A stretch of DNA of 64,000 bases from Frigoribacterium sp. SL97 (GTDB lineage Bacteria > Actinomycetota > Actinomycetes > Actinomycetales > Microbacteriaceae). Position numbers and translations under genes: made by a program. The notes beneath the pieces were generated by a model, which was not told where the DNA came from, ran no database searches, and worked only from the letters and a program-made list of their open reading frames with translations. Below, one piece after another: positions 9,687-20,691 of this stretch (position 1 is the first letter of the stretch; the number at the start of each line of letters is the position of its first letter). The stretch spans positions 1,922,001-1,986,000 of the forward strand of contig NZ_CP113062.1 of assembly GCF_026625765.1 (NCBI RefSeq). The letters run 5' to 3'.

Positions 9687-11278
9687 CCATCACCATCGCT
9701 GCCAGCGGCGACGCCGCACAGGCGGTCGAGACGGTCGTCCCGCAGCTCGTGAGCGACCTCGTCGCCTCGGGCATCACGGCTCAGAACCCCACCCTGTGGG
9801 GCCCTGACGCCGAGGACGAGTCCGCCAAGCGTCTCGGCTGGACCGAGGCCGTCGTGGTCTCGACTCCGCTGCTCGACGAGATCGACTCGCTCCGGGACGA
9901 GCTCGCCGCCAAGGGCGTCGATCACGTCGTGCTCGCGGGCATGGGTGGATCGTCGCTCGCGCCCGAGGTCATCACCCGCACCTACGGCGTCGAGCTCACC
10001 GTGCTCGACGCCACGGAGCCCGGTCAGGTCCTCACGGCCCTCGCCGACCGTCTCGAGCGCACCGTGCTCGTGGTCTCGTCGAAGTCGGGTTCCACCGTCG
10101 AGACCGCCAGCCAGCGCAAGACCTTCGAGAAGGCGTTCACCGACGCCGGCATCGACCCCGTCGAGCGCATCGTCGTGGTCACCGATCCCGGATCGCCCCT
10201 CGACGGGCAGGCCCGTGAGGCCGGTTACCGCGTCTTCAACGCCGACCCCAACATCGGCGGGCGCTACTCGGCCCTGTCGGCGTTCGGCCTCGTGCCGTCC
10301 GGCCTGGCCGGCGCCGACATCCGCGAGCTGCTCGCCGAGGCCGACGCCGTCACGGTCGAGCTGGCCCAGGACCGCGCCGACAACCCGGGTCTCGTGTTGG
10401 GTGCCGTCCTGGCAGGCACCTCGCCCCTGCGCGACAAGATCGCCATCGTCGCCGACGGCACCCACATCGTGGGGTTCCCGGACTGGGCCGAACAGCTCAT
10501 CGCCGAGTCGACCGGCAAGCAGGGTCGCGGCCTGCTCCCCGTCGTCATCGGCACCTCCGCCCCCGAGATCACGGCGGGGCTGCACGACGTGCAGGTCGTC
10601 CGTCTCGTGGCGAACGCCGACGAGACCCGTGAGGTCGCGCCCGGCGAGGTCGAGATCTCGGGTTCGCTCGGTGGCCAGATCATGGTCTGGGAGTACGCCG
10701 TCGCCGTGGCCGGGCGTCTGCTCGACATCAACCCGTTCGACCAGCCCGACGTCGAGTCGGCCAAGGTCGCGACGCGGGCGTTGCTCGACGACCGTCCCGA
10801 GCCCACTCCCCCGGCCTTCACGGCCGAGGGTGTCGAGGTCCGCGAGGTCGGGGGAATCGAGCTGGGCGACTCTCTCGAGTCCGCCGTGGCCGCGCTCCTC
10901 TCGCACCTGAGCGATGACGGCTACGTCTCGATCCAGGCCTACGTCGACCGCGTGGCGAACCCCCAGCTCGAAGAGGTCCGCGACCTCCTCGCGATGCGCA
11001 CGCAGCGTCCCGTCACCTTCGGATGGGGTCCGCGCTTCTTGCACTCGACGGGTCAATACCACAAGGGTGGGCCGGCCAACGGGGTGTTCCTGCAGATCAC
11101 GCAGGTCCCCGCGACCGACCTCGAGATCCCGGACAGCCCGTTCACGTTCGGGCAGCTCGTGCAGGCCCAGGCCGCCGGTGATGCCAAGGTCCTGGCCGAG
11201 CACGGTCGTCCCGTGCTCACGCTGACGGTGACCGACGTGGCGGCCGCGCTGCCGGTCATCACCGCCGCACTCCGCTGA
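9683..11278 (+). CDS. pgi: Glucose-6-phosphate isomerase
   Basis: A 531-residue cytoplasmic isomerase interconverting glucose 6-phosphate and fructose 6-phosphate. It joins the pentose phosphate block to glycolysis. The start is the GTG at 9683, which overlaps the tal stop (GTGA); CGGGGAG serves as ribosome-binding site. SIS-type sugar-phosphate motifs are clear: [10 protein letters not shown] near residue 87 and [10 protein letters not shown] near residue 133. The N-terminus is more divergent than in E. coli Pgi, as in other high-GC Gram-positives. A strong hairpin follows immediately, closing the operon. Confidence 0.94.
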   Translation: MTITIAASGDAAQAVETVVPQLVSDLVASGITAQNPTLWGPDAEDESAKRLGWTEAVVVSTPLLDEIDSLRDELAAKGVDHVVLAGMGGSSLAPEVITRTYGVELTVLDATEPGQVLTALADRLERTVLVVSSKSGSTVETASQRKTFEKAFTDAGIDPVERIVVVTDPGSPLDGQAREAGYRVFNADPNIGGRYSALSAFGLVPSGLAGADIRELLAEADAVTVELAQDRADNPGLVLGAVLAGTSPLRDKIAIVADGTHIVGFPDWAEQLIAESTGKQGRGLLPVVIGTSAPEITAGLHDVQVVRLVANADETREVAPGEVEISGSLGGQIMVWEYAVAVAGRLLDINPFDQPDVESAKVATRALLDDRPEPTPPAFTAEGVEVREVGGIELGDSLESAVAALLSHLSDDGYVSIQAYVDRVANPQLEEVRDLLAMRTQRPVTFGWGPRFLHSTGQYHKGGPANGVFLQITQVPATDLEIPDSPFTFGQLVQAQAAGDAKVLAEHGRPVLTLTVTDVAAALPVITAALR

Positions 11279-11280
11279 GC

Positions 11281-11318
11281 CGAAAGGGCCGGCGTCCCCA
11301 GGGGCGCCGGCCCTTTCG
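11281..11318 (+). terminator. Terminator hairpin after pgi
   Basis: Perfect 14-bp inverted repeat, CGAAAGGGCCGGCG paired with its complement, starting 2 nt after the pgi stop. The intervening ten bases (CCCC-A-GGGG within them) can extend the stem. There is no long T tract. It separates tkt-tal-pgi from zwf-opcA-pgl, although readthrough is possible. Confidence 0.75.
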
Positions 11319-11391
11319 CCTTGCCACCGGTGTTCCCGGCCGTCTCCGCCCGTCCCGACCGGAACACCTTCGAACCACAGAACGGAACATC

Positions 11392-12927
11392 ATGTCACCG
11401 GTGCCGATCACGCCGGAGTCCAACCCGCTCCGGTTGCCCTCCGACCGACGTCTCAACCGCATCGCGGGGCCCAGCGGTCTCATCATCTTCGGTGTGACGG
11501 GTGATCTCTCCCGCAAGAAGCTCATGCCCGCCGTGTACGACCTGGCCAACCGTGGCCTGCTGCCCCCCGGCTTCGCGCTCGTCGGCTTCGCCCGTCGTGA
11601 ATTCGAGGGCCAGGACTTCGAACAGGTCGTGTACCAGGCCGTCAAGGAGCACGCTCGCACGCCTTTCGACGAAGACGTCTGGCGTCAACTCAAAGAAGGC
11701 TTCCGTTTCGTCCAGGGGGTCTTCGACGACGCCGACGCGTTCGCTCGGCTCAAGGACACCATCGAAGAGCTCGATCGTGAGCGCGGGACGATGGGCAACC
11801 ACGCCTTCTACCTCTCGATCCCGCCCAAGGCGTTCCCCATGGTCACCGAGCAGTTGCGCAACTCGGGCCTCGCCGAGGAGAAGGACGGTGCGTGGAGACG
11901 CGTCGTCATCGAGAAGCCCTTCGGCAGCGACCTCACGACGGCCCGCGAGCTCAACGCCGTCGTCGAGACCGTCTTCGAGCCCGACAGCGTGTTCCGAATC
12001 GACCACTACCTCGGCAAAGAGACGGTGCAGAACCTCCTCACGCTGCGGTTCGCCAACCAGATGTACGAACCTCTCTGGAACTCCAACTACGTCGACCACG
12101 TGCAGATCACCATGGCCGAGGACATCGGCGTCGGCGGCCGCGCCGGTTACTACGACGGCATCGGCGCCGCTCGTGACGTCATCCAGAACCACCTCCTCCA
12201 GCTCCTCGCCCTGACGGCGATGGAAGAACCGGTCACCTTCGCCGCCCGTGACCTCCGGGCCGAGAAGGAGAAGATCCTCTCGGCCGTCCGCCTCCCCGCC
12301 GACCTCGCCGCGGGAACCGCGCGGGGTCAGTACGCCGGGGGGTGGCAGGGCGGAGAGAAGGTGCTCGGATTCCTGGACGAAGAAGGCATGAATCCCGAGA
12401 GCACGACCGAGACGTTCGCCGCCATCAAGCTCGAGATCGCGACCCGGCGGTGGGCGGGAGTCCCCTTCTACCTCCGGGCCGGAAAGCGTCTCGGCCGTCG
12501 CGTGACCGAGATCGCCGTCGTCTTCAAGCAGGTGCCCGAGAACATCTTCGGCACGCAGACGTCGCTGGGGCAGAACGCCCTCGTGATCCGGGTCCAGCCC
12601 GACGAGGGAGTGACCCTGCGCTTCGGGTCCAAGGTGCCCGGGATCGGCACGCAGGTCCGTGACGTCACGATGGACTTCGGATACGGGCACGCCTTCACCG
12701 AGGCGAGCCCGGAGGCCTACGAGCGTCTCATCCTCGACGTCCTCCTGGGCGACCCGCCCCTGTTCCCCCGGCACGAGGAGGTCGAGCTCTCCTGGAAGAT
12801 CCTCGACCCGATCGAGGAGTTCTGGGCGACTGAGGGTCAGCCCGAACAGTACCGACCCGGCACGTGGGGACCCGCCTCTGCCGACGAACTCATGGCCCGT
12901 GACGGCCGTACCTGGAGGCGTCCGTGA
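11392..12927 (+). CDS. zwf: Glucose-6-phosphate dehydrogenase
   Basis: A 511-residue enzyme oxidising glucose 6-phosphate to 6-phosphogluconolactone and reducing NADP+, the entry to the oxidative pentose phosphate pathway. The Rossmann nucleotide-binding motif GVTGDLSRKK lies at 34-43. The substrate-binding and catalytic motif RIDHYLGK lies at 202-209. It is followed, with a four-base overlap, by opcA, whose product is needed for full G6PDH activity in cyanobacteria and actinobacteria, and then by pgl. The three genes therefore carry the first two pathway steps and an assembly factor. Confidence 0.97.
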   Translation: MSPVPITPESNPLRLPSDRRLNRIAGPSGLIIFGVTGDLSRKKLMPAVYDLANRGLLPPGFALVGFARREFEGQDFEQVVYQAVKEHARTPFDEDVWRQLKEGFRFVQGVFDDADAFARLKDTIEELDRERGTMGNHAFYLSIPPKAFPMVTEQLRNSGLAEEKDGAWRRVVIEKPFGSDLTTARELNAVVETVFEPDSVFRIDHYLGKETVQNLLTLRFANQMYEPLWNSNYVDHVQITMAEDIGVGGRAGYYDGIGAARDVIQNHLLQLLALTAMEEPVTFAARDLRAEKEKILSAVRLPADLAAGTARGQYAGGWQGGEKVLGFLDEEGMNPESTTETFAAIKLEIATRRWAGVPFYLRAGKRLGRRVTEIAVVFKQVPENIFGTQTSLGQNALVIRVQPDEGVTLRFGSKVPGIGTQVRDVTMDFGYGHAFTEASPEAYERLILDVLLGDPPLFPRHEEVELSWKILDPIEEFWATEGQPEQYRPGTWGPASADELMARDGRTWRRP

Positions 12928-13877
12928 TCGTCGACCTGCCCGACAGCACCATCAGCCGCGTCCAGAAGACGCTGGTCAAGATCCGGGAAGAAGGAGGCGC
13001 GGTCGCGCTGGGCCGAGTCCTCACCCTGATCATCTCCACCCGTCTCGGTGACGAGGAGGAAGCCATCGAGGCCGCGAACGACGCCTCGCGAGAGCACCCC
13101 ATGAGGGTCATCGTCGTCTCCACGTCGACCGACCTCGATCTCGACGAGGTCGACGGGCGACTGGACGCGCAGATCCGGGTGGGCGGCGACGCCGGTGCCA
13201 GCGAGGTCATCCTGCTCCGGGCCTACGGAGAGACCGCGAGCGACGAGGAGGGGCTCGTGACCGGGCTCCTGCTGCCCGACGCTCCCGTCGTCGCCTGGTG
13301 GCCGAAGACCGCTCCCGCCGTCGTCTCCGAGTCTCCCCTCGGGCGCATCGCGCAACGGCGGATCACGGATGCGGCGAGCCAGTCCAACCCACGCCAGTCG
13401 ATCATCGACCTCGCCCGGAGCTACGCTCCCGGCGACACCGACTTCGCCTGGACCCGGCTCACCCTCTGGCGGGCGCAACTGGCTGCCGTGCTCGACCAAC
13501 CGCCTTACGAATCGGTCACCGAGGTCGGTGTCTCCGGCGCACCCGATTCTCCGTCGACTTTGCTCTTGGCCGCCTGGTTGCGTCTGCAGCTCCAGGTACC
13601 CGTCGACGGTGAGCTGACGACCCGGGCGACGGGATCGAGCGGCATCCACGGTGTCCAACTGGTCCGCGCCTCCGGGTCCATCGTCCTCGAACGCTCCCTG
13701 GACGACGTGGCGACGCTCACCCAACCGGGTCAACCCACGCACGACCTCGCGCTGCCACGCCGCTCGCTGCGCGACTGCCTGGCCGAGGAACTCCGTAGAC
13801 TCGACCCCGACGACCTGTTCGGGAACGTCGTGAGACACGGGGTCGGCCAACTGAGCGAACCCGTCCAGAGCAACTAG
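12924..13877 (+). CDS. opcA: OpcA, glucose-6-phosphate dehydrogenase assembly protein
   Basis: A 317-residue OpcA-family protein, the allosteric or assembly partner of Zwf. The GTG start overlaps the zwf stop (GTGA), so production is probably translationally coupled at a fixed ratio. Recognisable family stretches are MIVDLPDSTISRVQKTLVK at the N-terminus and the Pro/Trp-rich APVVAWWP near residue 120. There is no catalytic motif, no signal peptide and no membrane segment. pgl follows after 15 nt. Confidence 0.94.
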   Translation: MIVDLPDSTISRVQKTLVKIREEGGAVALGRVLTLIISTRLGDEEEAIEAANDASREHPMRVIVVSTSTDLDLDEVDGRLDAQIRVGGDAGASEVILLRAYGETASDEEGLVTGLLLPDAPVVAWWPKTAPAVVSESPLGRIAQRRITDAASQSNPRQSIIDLARSYAPGDTDFAWTRLTLWRAQLAAVLDQPPYESVTEVGVSGAPDSPSTLLLAAWLRLQLQVPVDGELTTRATGSSGIHGVQLVRASGSIVLERSLDDVATLTQPGQPTHDLALPRRSLRDCLAEELRRLDPDDLFGNVVRHGVGQLSEPVQSN

Positions 13878-13892
13878 AGCAGATAGAGAACC

Positions 13893-14663
13893 GTGACGAA
13901 CGAACGCCGGGTGCTGGTCCACCCCGACAAAGAATCGCTGGGTGCCTCCGTGGCCGCCCGCTTCATCACCAAGATCATCGACGTGCTCGAAGAGCAAAAC
14001 TACGCGTCGGTCGTCGTCAGCGGTGGCTCGGTGAGCACCCTCGTGCTGGCGGCCATCAACGCGTCGCCGGCTCGTGACAGCGTCGACTGGTCGAAGGTCT
14101 CGATCTGGTGGGCCGACGAGCGCTGGGTCCCCGCAGGGGACGCGGACCGAAACGACACCCAGGCCGGCATCGACCTGCTCGACCACATCGGGTTGCTGCC
14201 CGAGAACGTCCACCGATTCGGTGCGGTCGGCGACTTCGACGACGTCGAGGCGGCCGCCGACGCTTACCGGAACGAGTTGCTGCAGCACGCACAGGCCGAC
14301 GACGCGGCCCCCCGCTTCGACATCACGCTCCTCGGGGTCGGTCCCGACGGTCACGTCGCCTCGTTGTTCCCGGACAAGGCACAGATCCGTCAGCTCGAGC
14401 CGACCGTGCTCACGATCGACGACTCCCCCAAGCCTCCGCCCGTACGCCTCACGTTGAGCCTGCCGGTCATCAACAACTCCCAGCGCGTCTGGATGATCCT
14501 CGCCGGAGCCGAGAAGGCTTCGTCGTTGGGGCTCGCCCTGGCGGGTGCCGGCGCAGACCAGGTGCCGGTGGCAGGGGTCAAGGGACGCAAGCGGACGGTC
14601 TTCTTCGTCGACCAGGACGCGGCGGCTGAGGTCCCCGAGAACTTGATCGCCTCCACCTACTGA
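13893..14663 (+). CDS. pgl: 6-phosphogluconolactonase
   Basis: A 256-residue lactonase of the NagB/DevB fold that hydrolyses 6-phosphogluconolactone to 6-phosphogluconate. Family motifs include VVSGGSV near residue 43, the WWADERWVP segment near residue 74, and LLGVGPDGHVASLFP near residue 149, which carries the catalytic His. The start is a GTG with the weak upstream sequence GAGCAGATAGAG. It is the last gene of the zwf block and ends against the strongest bidirectional terminator in the region. Confidence 0.95.
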   Translation: MTNERRVLVHPDKESLGASVAARFITKIIDVLEEQNYASVVVSGGSVSTLVLAAINASPARDSVDWSKVSIWWADERWVPAGDADRNDTQAGIDLLDHIGLLPENVHRFGAVGDFDDVEAAADAYRNELLQHAQADDAAPRFDITLLGVGPDGHVASLFPDKAQIRQLEPTVLTIDDSPKPPPVRLTLSLPVINNSQRVWMILAGAEKASSLGLALAGAGADQVPVAGVKGRKRTVFFVDQDAAAEVPENLIASTY

Positions 14664-14690
14664 GTCCCGCCGCGGGCGCACCGACGCCGG

Positions 14691-14737
14691 CATGACGAAG
14701 GGCCCCGCAGCTCGCGGCTGCGGGGCCCTTCGTCATG
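14691..14737. terminator. Bidirectional terminator between pgl and rbpA
   Basis: A perfect 21-bp stem (14691-14711 with 14717-14737) and a 5-base loop TCGCG, rich in GGGCCCC with A/T pairs at the base. It lies between two convergent genes and would read as a hairpin on either strand. Confidence 0.85.
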
Positions 14738-14774
14738 TCCGGTGTGGAGACACCGGGAGGCGCGATCGGCTGGA

Positions 14775-15131
14775 TCAGGCCTTGCCGCGTCGGACTCGCA
14801 GCTGCTGCAGAGCCTCTTCGAGCAACTGCTCGGCTTCTTCTTCGGTCCGTCGCTCTTTGACGTACGCGAGGTGCGTCTTGTACGGCTCCAGCTTCGCGAC
14901 CGTCGGCGGGTTCGCCTTGTCGCGCCCTGCCGGCAATCCACTCGAGGGTGAGTCGACGGTCTCGGGGATCTCTTCGTCGGGCACGTTGGCCGCGAAGTGA
15001 CGGACGACCTCGTTGCCGAGGGCATCCCAGTACGAGATGGTGATCCGCTCGGCGTGGAAGCCGCGATCTTGCTCACCCATGGGACCTGCGCCGACGCGCG
15101 AGCCGCGGATTGCGCTACCGCCCGAGGCCAT
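14775..15131 (-). CDS. rbpA: RbpA, RNA polymerase-binding protein
   Basis: A 118-residue actinobacterial protein that binds the principal sigma factor and core polymerase and stabilises open complexes. The N-terminal tail has the SAIRGSRVG segment, followed by the central RbpA core domain (RITISYWDALGNEV region near residue 30). A basic linker and an acidic C-terminal helix form the sigma-interaction domain (ERRTEEEAEQLLEEALQQLR). The start ATG shares one base with the secG stop. Pairing with secG downstream of the gapA-pgk-tpiA block is a common actinobacterial arrangement. Confidence 0.94.
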   Translation of the reverse strand: MASGGSAIRGSRVGAGPMGEQDRGFHAERITISYWDALGNEVVRHFAANVPDEEIPETVDSPSSGLPAGRDKANPPTVAKLEPYKTHLAYVKERRTEEEAEQLLEEALQQLRVRRGKA

Positions 15132-15382
15132 CAGCTGACCGCCGCGAACTTGGTGATGAGGCCCAGGACCACGATGCAGGTGATCCAGACGAGACCCAGG
15201 AAGACCGTGATGCGGTTGAGGTTGCGTTCGGCGACGCCGGATGCCCCGAGGTTGCTCGTGACGCCACCGCCGAACATGTCGGACAGACCGCCACCACGGC
15301 CGCGGTGGAGCAGGATGAGGAGGGTCAACAGGAGGCTCGTGATGCCGAGCAACACCTGCAGGATGACCTGGAGAATTTCCAC
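15131..15382 (-). CDS. secG: SecG, preprotein translocase subunit
   Basis: An 83-residue inner-membrane protein of the SecYEG channel. Two transmembrane segments are visible, at about 3-25 and 58-78, separated by the Gly-rich cytoplasmic loop HRGRGGGLSDMFGGG and the SNLGASGVAERNL stretch typical of SecG. I choose the GTG at 15382, preceded by GAAAGG. The open frame continues upstream, but that part overlaps tpiA antisense-frame sequence and is not SecG-like. A TATACT -10 candidate lies about 35 bases upstream. Confidence 0.92.
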   Translation of the reverse strand: MEILQVILQVLLGITSLLLTLLILLHRGRGGGLSDMFGGGVTSNLGASGVAERNLNRITVFLGLVWITCIVVLGLITKFAAVS

Positions 15383-15415
15383 GTAGGACCTTTCGATGCG
15401 GTGAGACCGCTGAAC

Positions 15416-15421
15416 AGTATA
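15416..15421 (-). promoter_or_regulatory. secG: Candidate -10 for secG-rbpA
   Basis: TATACT on the minus strand within the 106-base gap between tpiA and secG, 33 bases before the GTG. No clear -35 lies at the expected distance. If active, it would let secG-rbpA be expressed apart from the glycolytic genes upstream. Confidence 0.35.
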
Positions 15422-15488
15422 ACCGCGAGAGGCCGTCGCCCTGGCAGGCCGAGTCGGAGGGGCGCCGACGGGCGACGCACCCGGCCCG

Positions 15489-16277
15489 TCAGACGCCGAC
15501 GTGCGCCTGGAAGCGGACGATGTTGGCGAACTCGGACACGTCGAGGCTCGCCCCACCGACGAGGGCTCCGTCGACGTTGGGCTCTCGCATGAACGATGCG
15601 ATGTTCGTGGACTTGACCGAGCCGCCGTAGAGGACGCGGGTGGTGGCGGCGGCGTCCGGACCGACGATCTCGACCAGGGCCGCCCGCAGGGCCGCGCAGA
15701 CCTGCTCGGCCTGCTCGGCCGTGGCGGCCTGTCCGGAGCCGATGGCCCAGACGGGCTCGTAGGCGACGACGATCTCGGCGGAGGCCGGCACCTGGGCGAG
15801 CGCCGCACGGAGCTGGGCCACGGGCACCGCGCTGGGGCCGTGCTGCTCGAGATCGTCGGCCGTCTCACCGACGCAGACGACGGGGACGAGGCCCGAGCGA
15901 TGCGCGGCGGCGACCTTCGTCGCCACGACCTCGTCGTCCTCGGCATGGAGCGTCCGACGCTCAGAGTGCCCGACCAGGACGTAGCGCACGTCCAACTTGG
16001 CGAGGAACTGCCCCGAGATCTCGCCCGTGTAGGCGCCCGAGTCGTGAGCGGACAGGTCTTGGGCTCCGAGAGCCAACTCGAGCTTGTCGGCGTCGAGCAG
16101 GGTCTGCACGCTTCGGAGGTCGGTGAACGGCGGGAACACCGCGGTCTCGACCGCGTCGAAGTCGTGCTTGGCGTCCTTGAGGGACCATGCGAGCTTCTGG
16201 ACGAACGCGATCGCCTGCAGGTGATCGAGGTTCATCTTCCAGTTGCCGGCGATGAGGGGCGTGCGTGTGGTCACCAT
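15489..16277 (-). CDS. tpiA: Triosephosphate isomerase
   Basis: A 262-residue TIM-barrel enzyme interconverting dihydroxyacetone phosphate and glyceraldehyde 3-phosphate. Catalytic residues are visible: Lys14 in GNWKMN, His104 in VGHSERR, and Glu174 in AYEPVWAIG. The phosphate-binding YGGSVK and GGASL motifs are near the C-terminus. The ATG at 16277 overlaps the pgk coding end by 7 nt; a GTG one codon later is an alternative start. Third gene of gapA-pgk-tpiA. Confidence 0.97.
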   Translation of the reverse strand: MVTTRTPLIAGNWKMNLDHLQAIAFVQKLAWSLKDAKHDFDAVETAVFPPFTDLRSVQTLLDADKLELALGAQDLSAHDSGAYTGEISGQFLAKLDVRYVLVGHSERRTLHAEDDEVVATKVAAAHRSGLVPVVCVGETADDLEQHGPSAVPVAQLRAALAQVPASAEIVVAYEPVWAIGSGQAATAEQAEQVCAALRAALVEIVGPDAAATTRVLYGGSVKSTNIASFMREPNVDGALVGGASLDVSEFANIVRFQAHVGV

Positions 16278-17482
16278 CCGAGGACCTCCAGTCCGGGGAG
16301 TCGTTTGCCCTCGAGGAACTCGAGGCTGGCTCCACCGCCGGTGGAGATGTGGCCGAACTGGTCGTCGGAGAACCCCAGGGCACGAACGGCCGCGGCCGAG
16401 TCGCCGCCGCCCACGACGCCGAGACCGGAGACCCGGGTCAACGCGTCGGCGACCTTCTGGGTGCCGTGTGCGAAGGCGGGGAACTCGAAGACTCCCATCG
16501 GACCGTTCCAGAAGACCGTGGACGACGTCTGGACGGTCTCCGCGAAGCGCGCGGCCGTCTCGGGGCCGATGTCCAGGCCCAGTGCCTCGGAGCCCAGAGC
16601 AGAGGATTCGATGCCGTCCGAGGCGACCACCGTGTGCTCGGCGTCCGCGCTGAAGGACGAGGCGACCACCACGTCGACGGGGAGCACGAGGTTGACGCCC
16701 CGGCGCGCGGCCTCGTCGACGTAGCCGCGGACCCGGTCGAGCTGGTCCTTCTCGAGCAGGCTCTTGCCGACGGGGAGTCCCTGGGCGGCGAGGAACGTGA
16801 AGAGCATCCCTCCACCGATGAGCAGGTTGTCGACCCGGGGAAGGAGGTGCTCGATGACGCCGAGCTTGTCGGAGACCTTCGAGCCGCCGAGGACGACGCT
16901 GTAGGGGCGCGTGGGGTTCTCGGTCAGCTTGTCGAGGACCTCGAGTTCACGCGAGATGAGCGTCCCGGCCGCGCTCGGGAGGAGCGCGGGCAACTCGTAC
17001 ACACTCGCCTGCTTGCGGTGCACGACCCCGAAGCCGTCGGAGACGAACACGTCACCGAGCTCGGCCAGGCGTGCGGCGAACTCCTGACGCTCGGACTCGT
17101 CCTTCGACGTCTCGGCGGCGTTGAAGCGGAGGTTCTCGAGGACGACGATCTGGCCGTCGGTGAGGTCGTCCACTGCTGCGGCGGTCTCGTCACCCACGGT
17201 GTGCGCGGCGAAGCCGACGCTCTTCCCGAGGAGTTCGCTGAGGCGTTGGGCGACCGGTCTGAGGCTGTACTCGGGCTTCGCCTCGCCGTCGGGGCGGCCG
17301 AGGTGCGAGATGACCACGACCCTGGCCCCCTGGTTGATCAGCAGGTCGAGGGTCTCGAGGGAGGCACGGATGCGGCCGTCGTCGGTGATCTCGCCGTCCT
17401 TCAGAGGGACGTTGAGGTCGCATCTGACGATGACGCGTCTGCCCGACAGGGGACCGAGGGAATCGAGGGTACGCAGGCTCAT
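16271..17482 (-). CDS. pgk: Phosphoglycerate kinase
   Basis: A 403-residue two-domain kinase transferring phosphate from 1,3-bisphosphoglycerate to ADP. The N-terminal substrate-binding motif [14 protein letters not shown] lies near residue 17 and SHLGRPDG near residue 59. The C-terminal nucleotide-binding domain has GGSKVSDK near residue 199 and [10 protein letters not shown] followed by [13 protein letters not shown] near the end. It lies downstream of gapA, separated by a hairpin that could lower its transcription relative to gapA. Confidence 0.97.
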   Translation of the reverse strand: MSLRTLDSLGPLSGRRVIVRCDLNVPLKDGEITDDGRIRASLETLDLLINQGARVVVISHLGRPDGEAKPEYSLRPVAQRLSELLGKSVGFAAHTVGDETAAAVDDLTDGQIVVLENLRFNAAETSKDESERQEFAARLAELGDVFVSDGFGVVHRKQASVYELPALLPSAAGTLISRELEVLDKLTENPTRPYSVVLGGSKVSDKLGVIEHLLPRVDNLLIGGGMLFTFLAAQGLPVGKSLLEKDQLDRVRGYVDEAARRGVNLVLPVDVVVASSFSADAEHTVVASDGIESSALGSEALGLDIGPETAARFAETVQTSSTVFWNGPMGVFEFPAFAHGTQKVADALTRVSGLGVVGGGDSAAAVRALGFSDDQFGHISTGGGASLEFLEGKRLPGLEVLGW

Positions 17483-17506
17483 GGGTTCGTTTCGGGTTCG
17501 GAGGAA

Positions 17507-17536
17507 GGTGCCCCGGCCCGTGAGGGCCGGGGCACC
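17507..17536 (-). terminator. Hairpin between gapA and pgk
   Basis: A 13-bp perfect stem, GGTGCCCCGGCCC with its complement, and a 4-base GTGA loop, in the 63-base gap downstream of gapA. No T tract follows on the minus strand. It may be a partial terminator, or an RNA-stabilising 3' end for gapA, rather than a full stop. Confidence 0.6.
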
Positions 17537-17545
17537 GAGGTCGGA

Positions 17546-18570
<1,025 letters not shown>

Positions 18571-18720
18571 CGTCGTGGGGACGCGTGGAGGGTGTGGGCG
18601 ACCAGGCCCGTGGCGACGCCCGAATTCTCGATGACCTCGGGTCGGACACCGCTTACGACAGTAGCAGCAGCCCTCCGGAATTCGTCCTCCGGTGACGTCG
18701 TGAGAACCCTCCGCCGCCCC

Positions 18721-19701
18721 TCAGTCGAGGTCGAGGTCGTGCGGCAGGTTGGCGTCCGTGCCCGGCAGCCCCAGGTCGCCGGCCTTCTTGTCGGCCATGG
18801 CGAGCAGGCGACGGATCCGACCCGCGACGGCGTCCTTGGTCATCGGGGGGTCGGCGTGGTGGCCGAGTTCGTCCAGGCTGGCGTCGCGATGGGCCAGTCG
18901 CAGCTCGCCCGCGTACTTGAGGTGCTCGGGGATGTCGTCGCCGAGCAGTTCCATCGCCCGGTCGACGCGGGCGCACGCGGCCACGGCGGCCTGGGCCGAC
19001 CGTCGCAGGTTGGCGTCGTCGAAGTTGACGAGTCGGTTCGCCGTCGCGCGCACCTCGCGGCGCTGGCGCATCTCTTCCCAGTCGGTGACGCTCTTCTCGG
19101 CGCCCATCACCTTGAGCATGGTGCCGATGGCCTCGCCGTCGCGGATGATGACCCGGTGCACGCCGCGGACCTCTCGGGCCTTCGCCGCGACGCCCAGTCG
19201 GCCGGCGGCCCCGACGAGCGCCATGGCGGTCTCGTTGCCGGGGCACACGACCTCGAGCGAGGCGGACCGACCGGGATCGGTCAACGAGCCCTGCGCGAGG
19301 AACGCCCCTCGCCAGATGGCGGCGAGATCGTCGCGCGAGCCGGTCGTGAGCCGGTTCGGCAGGCCACGGACGGGTCGTCGGCGGGCGTCCATGAGCCCGG
19401 TCTGACGGGCCAGCGTCTCACCGGCCTCGTGGACCCGGACGAGGAACCCGGGGGTGCGGCGTGAGCCGGAAGGAGCCGTCATCGCGACGTCGCTCCTGGC
19501 TCCGTACAGCTCGGCCAGGTCCTTCCGGACCCGTCGGGCGATGAGCGCGGAATCGAGTTCCGCCTCGACGGCGATCCGACCGGAGATGAGGTGCAGTCCC
19601 CCGGCGAAACGGAGGACGGTGGCGAGCTCAGCGGCCCGGATCGTCGTCCTGCTCACCTCGACGCGGGCGAGTTCTTCTTTGACGTCGGCAGTCTGGGCCA
19701 C
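18721..19701 (-). CDS. whiA: WhiA, sporulation/cell-division regulator homologue
   Basis: A 326-residue WhiA-family protein with an N-terminal LAGLIDADG-like fold and a C-terminal helix-turn-helix (about 220-320). Family stretches include the N-terminus [26 protein letters not shown] near residue 130, and [14 protein letters not shown] near residue 222. In Streptomyces it activates division genes with WhiB. In non-sporulating relatives its role is less clear. It follows rapZ after 68 nt, and the yvcK gene usually found between them is missing. Confidence 0.95.
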   Translation of the reverse strand: MAQTADVKEELARVEVSRTTIRAAELATVLRFAGGLHLISGRIAVEAELDSALIARRVRKDLAELYGARSDVAMTAPSGSRRTPGFLVRVHEAGETLARQTGLMDARRRPVRGLPNRLTTGSRDDLAAIWRGAFLAQGSLTDPGRSASLEVVCPGNETAMALVGAAGRLGVAAKAREVRGVHRVIIRDGEAIGTMLKVMGAEKSVTDWEEMRQRREVRATANRLVNFDDANLRRSAQAAVAACARVDRAMELLGDDIPEHLKYAGELRLAHRDASLDELGHHADPPMTKDAVAGRIRRLLAMADKKAGDLGLPGTDANLPHDLDLD

Positions 19702-19769
19702 TCCGGTTGTTCCTTTTCGTCAGGTCGAGGTGTCGTCGGTACACGGGCGTGCTGAAGCACCTCGGTGGG

Positions 19770-20651
19770 TCATTCTCGGCCGAGGTCGCGGTGTTTCACG
19801 CTGACGGCCACGCCGGGGAGTCCACGCAGACGCGCCGCCAGTTCACCCACGAGGGTGACCGATCGATGTTTGCCCCCGGTGCAGCCAATGGCGATCGTAG
19901 CGTGTCTCTTGTTCTCACGCTGATAGCCCGACAAGACGGGGACGAGCGAAGCGGCGAAGGCGTCGACGAACTCCCGGGCCCCGTCCTGCTGCATGACGTA
20001 CGACGTGACCGGCTCGTCGAGCCCGGACTGCTGCCGGAGCGCGGGCACCCAGAACGGGTTGGGGAGGAACCTCGCGTCGCCCACCATGTCGGCGTCGGTG
20101 GGCAGGCCGTACTTGAACCCGAAACTGAGGACGGTCACCTGGACCCCGGCGCGGTCGGACTCGGCGAACTTCTCGGAGATCGTCGTGGCCAACTGGTGGA
20201 TGTTGAGTTCCGACGTGTCGATGATCACGTCGCTCGTCTCGCGGAGCTCTTCCATGCGCGCACGCTCGGCGAGGATGCCGTCGAGCAAGGTGCCGTCACC
20301 CTGCAACGGGTGCGGTCGCCGGACCTGCTCGAAACGCCGGACCAGCGCCGCGTCGGTCGCGTCGAGGAACAGCACCCGCACCTTGCTGGGCATGCTCGCC
20401 CGCAAGGTGCGCACGGCCTCTTGGGCCTCACTGAAGAGGCGTCCCCCGCGGACGTCGACCACGGCAGCGATCTTGGGGAGCGAATCCCCCGCACGTTCGG
20501 CCAGGTCGAGCAGCGGTCGCAACATCTGCGCCGGCAGGTTGTCGACCACGTACCAGTCGAGGTCCTCCAGGGCGTTGCCGACGGTCGACCGCCCGGCGCC
20601 GGACATCCCCGTCACGATCAGGACCTCTTGCTGTTCGCTGACGTCGCTCAT
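19770..20651 (-). CDS. rapZ: RapZ/YvcJ-family nucleotide-binding protein
   Basis: A 293-residue P-loop protein. The Walker A motif reads GMSGAGRST near residue 15, with Arg in place of the usual Lys, a variant I believe common in actinobacteria. The VVDNLP motif near residue 35 and the C-terminal IGCTGGKHRSV near residue 254 are diagnostic. In E. coli RapZ controls glucosamine-6-phosphate synthase through small RNAs; that role should not be assumed here. It sits between uvrC and whiA. Confidence 0.94.
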   Translation of the reverse strand: MSDVSEQQEVLIVTGMSGAGRSTVGNALEDLDWYVVDNLPAQMLRPLLDLAERAGDSLPKIAAVVDVRGGRLFSEAQEAVRTLRASMPSKVRVLFLDATDAALVRRFEQVRRPHPLQGDGTLLDGILAERARMEELRETSDVIIDTSELNIHQLATTISEKFAESDRAGVQVTVLSFGFKYGLPTDADMVGDARFLPNPFWVPALRQQSGLDEPVTSYVMQQDGAREFVDAFAASLVPVLSGYQRENKRHATIAIGCTGGKHRSVTLVGELAARLRGLPGVAVSVKHRDLGRE

Positions 20652-20691
20652 GTCGGTGGTGTCCTCCGGGTCGGCGTGCGGTGCATCGAGT

